Part shown: in pieces, positions 5,752 through 6,647 of the stretch
How the letters are laid out: each line of letters begins with the position of its first letter
Position numbering within the stretch: the first letter of the stretch is position 1
Assembly (NCBI GenBank): GCA_044227665.1
Contig: JBGAWK010000085.1
Location: forward strand, 1 to 6,647
Origin: JBGAWK01 sp044227665
GTDB lineage: Bacteria > Bacteroidota > Bacteroidia > Chitinophagales > JADIYW01
Length of the DNA stretch: 6,647 nt
Direction: 5' to 3'
Notes under the pieces: model-generated
What the model was told of the DNA's origin: nothing
The model's database searches: none
Seen by the model: only the letters and a program-made list of their open reading frames with translations
Made by a program: the position numbers and the translations under genes

Positions 5752-6647
5752 ATGAGAAAAGTTATAGTACTATTTTTTTTATTGTTAGGAATTGTAAAAT
5801 CAATTCACGCCCAAAACATTGGTATCAATAGCACAGGTAATACGCCAGATGTATCTGCGGGTTTGGATATTGACTTCTCAAACAAAGGATTACTAGTCCC
5901 TAGAGTAGCTTTGTCTAGTACAAGTGATATTACTACAATTGCTTCACCTGCCTTGAGTTTGATAGTGTATAATAGTAATTCGGGACTTACAGGTACAGGT
6001 GCTGCTGGGCAAGGATTCTACTATTGGAATGGCTCGCTATGGATAAAATTTTCAGATGCCATTGACAACGACACCGACCCTAACAACGAGCTACAGGATT
6101 TGAGCGTAGCCAACGACAGCCTGTATATCAGCGGAGGCAATGTCATATCGCTTACGGAATTGACAAATATAGTGATGCTACCCGACACGAGTGGTTTTAT
6201 CCTGAATGGCGACACCACCTATTATCCTAGTGGCGTCGTTGATACAGACAATCAGAACTTTACCATCAATGGCGACACCTTATTTATAGAAGGAGGCAAC
6301 TATGTGTTGCTGGGCGATTTGGTGATTACATCACAGCTAGATGACAGCACCTTTGTGATAAATGGTGACACGATACGCCTACCGCAGGACAACGACACCG
6401 ACCCTACCAACGAGTTACAGGATTTGAGCGTAGCCAACGACAGCCTGTATATCAGTGGAGGTAATGTGATATCCCTTACGGAATTGACAAATATAGTGAT
6501 GCTACCCGACACGAGTGGTTTTATACTGAATGGCGACACCACCTATTTCCCTAGTGGCGTTACCGACACCGACAATCAGAACTTTACCATCAATGGCGAC
6601 ACCTTATTTATAGAAGGAGGCAACTATGTGTTGCTGGGCGATTTGGT
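5752..6647 (+). CDS. Secreted tandem-repeat, fibre-like surface protein, partial (C-terminus outside window)
   Basis: The frame is open from the ATG at 5752 to the right edge, giving 298 codons without a stop. A signal peptide, MRKVIVLFFLLLGIVKSIHA, is followed by QNIGINSTGNTPDVSAGLDI, then KGLLVPRVAL (45-54), SPALSLIVYNSN (65-76) and GQGFYYWNGSLWIKF (86-100). This head is typical of large secreted proteins of Bacteroidota that describe themselves as fibre or adhesin-like (compare the common pattern of Gly-Leu-Leu-ileum/Val-Pro-Arg, then Leu-hydrophobic-Val-Tyr-Asn and Tyr-Trp-Asn-Gly). From residue 105 the protein is built of 108-residue repeats rich in Asp, Asn, Thr and Gly (repeat 1, 105-212; repeat 2, 213-298, cut). 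Short NGDT-hydrophobic and ISGGNVISL/IEGGNYVLL strands suggest a beta-rich elongated stalk. A T9SS sorting domain or another surface anchor might lie in the missing C-terminus, but it cannot be seen. Repeat codons favour GAC, ACC, AAC and CTG more than the AT-rich head does. Confidence 0.85.
   Translation, partial: MRKVIVLFFLLLGIVKSIHAQNIGINSTGNTPDVSAGLDIDFSNKGLLVPRVALSSTSDITTIASPALSLIVYNSNSGLTGTGAAGQGFYYWNGSLWIKFSDAIDNDTDPNNELQDLSVANDSLYISGGNVISLTELTNIVMLPDTSGFILNGDTTYYPSGVVDTDNQNFTINGDTLFIEGGNYVLLGDLVITSQLDDSTFVINGDTIRLPQDNDTDPTNELQDLSVANDSLYISGGNVISLTELTNIVMLPDTSGFILNGDTTYFPSGVTDTDNQNFTINGDTLFIEGGNYVLLGDL
6064..6387 (+). repeat. Tandem coding repeat, unit 1 (324 bp, 108 codons)
   Basis: The unit runs from DNDTDPNNELQDLSVANDSL to VINGDTIRLPQ and keeps the reading frame. 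It has two related halves of about 58 and 50 residues. Each holds a D/GDTLF- or NDSLY-type strand, a GGN motif and a closing F-hydrophobic-NGDT strand. Confidence 0.93.
6388..6647 (+). repeat. Tandem coding repeat, unit 2 (first 260 bp; cut by window edge)
   Basis: This aligns to unit 1 at a constant offset of 324 bp with no gaps. By eye, 15 of 260 bases differ (about 94% identity) and only three of 86 complete codons change the residue: Asn to Thr, Tyr to Phe and Val to Thr. More units may follow beyond the window. Confidence 0.93.

Noticed and set aside
6021..6542. Two similar minus-strand frames (6021-6218 and 6300-6542)
   Set aside because: They resemble each other only because they are antisense to the two tandem repeat units; the plus-strand frame is continuous and has a signal peptide.
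6064..6647. CRISPR array or mobile-element repeats
   Set aside because: The units are 324 bp, directly adjacent, in frame and protein-coding, with no unique spacers.

Overview
The window looks like the chromosome of a member of the Bacteroidota. The evidence is a type IX secretion (T9SS) C-terminal sorting domain on a secreted phosphatase, a DUF4105 protein with a membrane-embedded tail, a DUF1573 lipoprotein, promoter boxes matching the phylum's TAnnTTTG consensus, AT-rich leaders mostly without Shine-Dalgarno sequences, and a secreted repeat protein whose N-terminal region is typical of the phylum. The genus cannot be read from the sequence. No rRNA, tRNA, CRISPR array, transposase or phage integrase was seen.

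Layout. (1) Positions 1-1545, minus strand: a two-gene unit. A DUF4105 (Lnb N-terminal periplasmic domain-like) protein is followed, with an ATGA start/stop overlap, by a multi-pass membrane protein that runs off the left edge. (2) Positions 1546-1606: a short divergent promoter region in which two TAnnTTTG boxes lie back to back in a small palindrome. (3) Positions 1607-3488, plus strand: a tight three-gene set of lipoprotein-type methionine sulfoxide reductase B, an HSDL2-like short-chain dehydrogenase and a DUF1573 lipoprotein. (4) Positions 3493-5115, minus strand, convergent with a 4-bp gap: a secreted purple-acid-phosphatase-like metallophosphoesterase with a T9SS type A sorting domain. 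(5) Positions 5116-5751: a gene-poor, AT-rich stretch with one possible 33-codon ORF, a weak promoter candidate and a hairpin. (6) Positions 5752-6647, plus strand: the start of a secreted repeat protein, open at the right edge, with 324-bp (108-residue) tandem repeats that are about 94% identical.

Most products are predicted to act outside the cytoplasm: in the inner membrane, periplasm, as lipoproteins, or at the surface through T9SS. The SDR is the clear cytoplasmic exception. The genes do not form an obvious single pathway. MsrB fits repair of oxidised methionine in envelope proteins, the phosphatase fits surface phosphate scavenging, and the repeat protein looks like a surface or secreted fibre-like protein. 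The most unusual feature is the tandem-repeat gene, which continues beyond the window. I found no convincing new defence, mobile or regulatory system.
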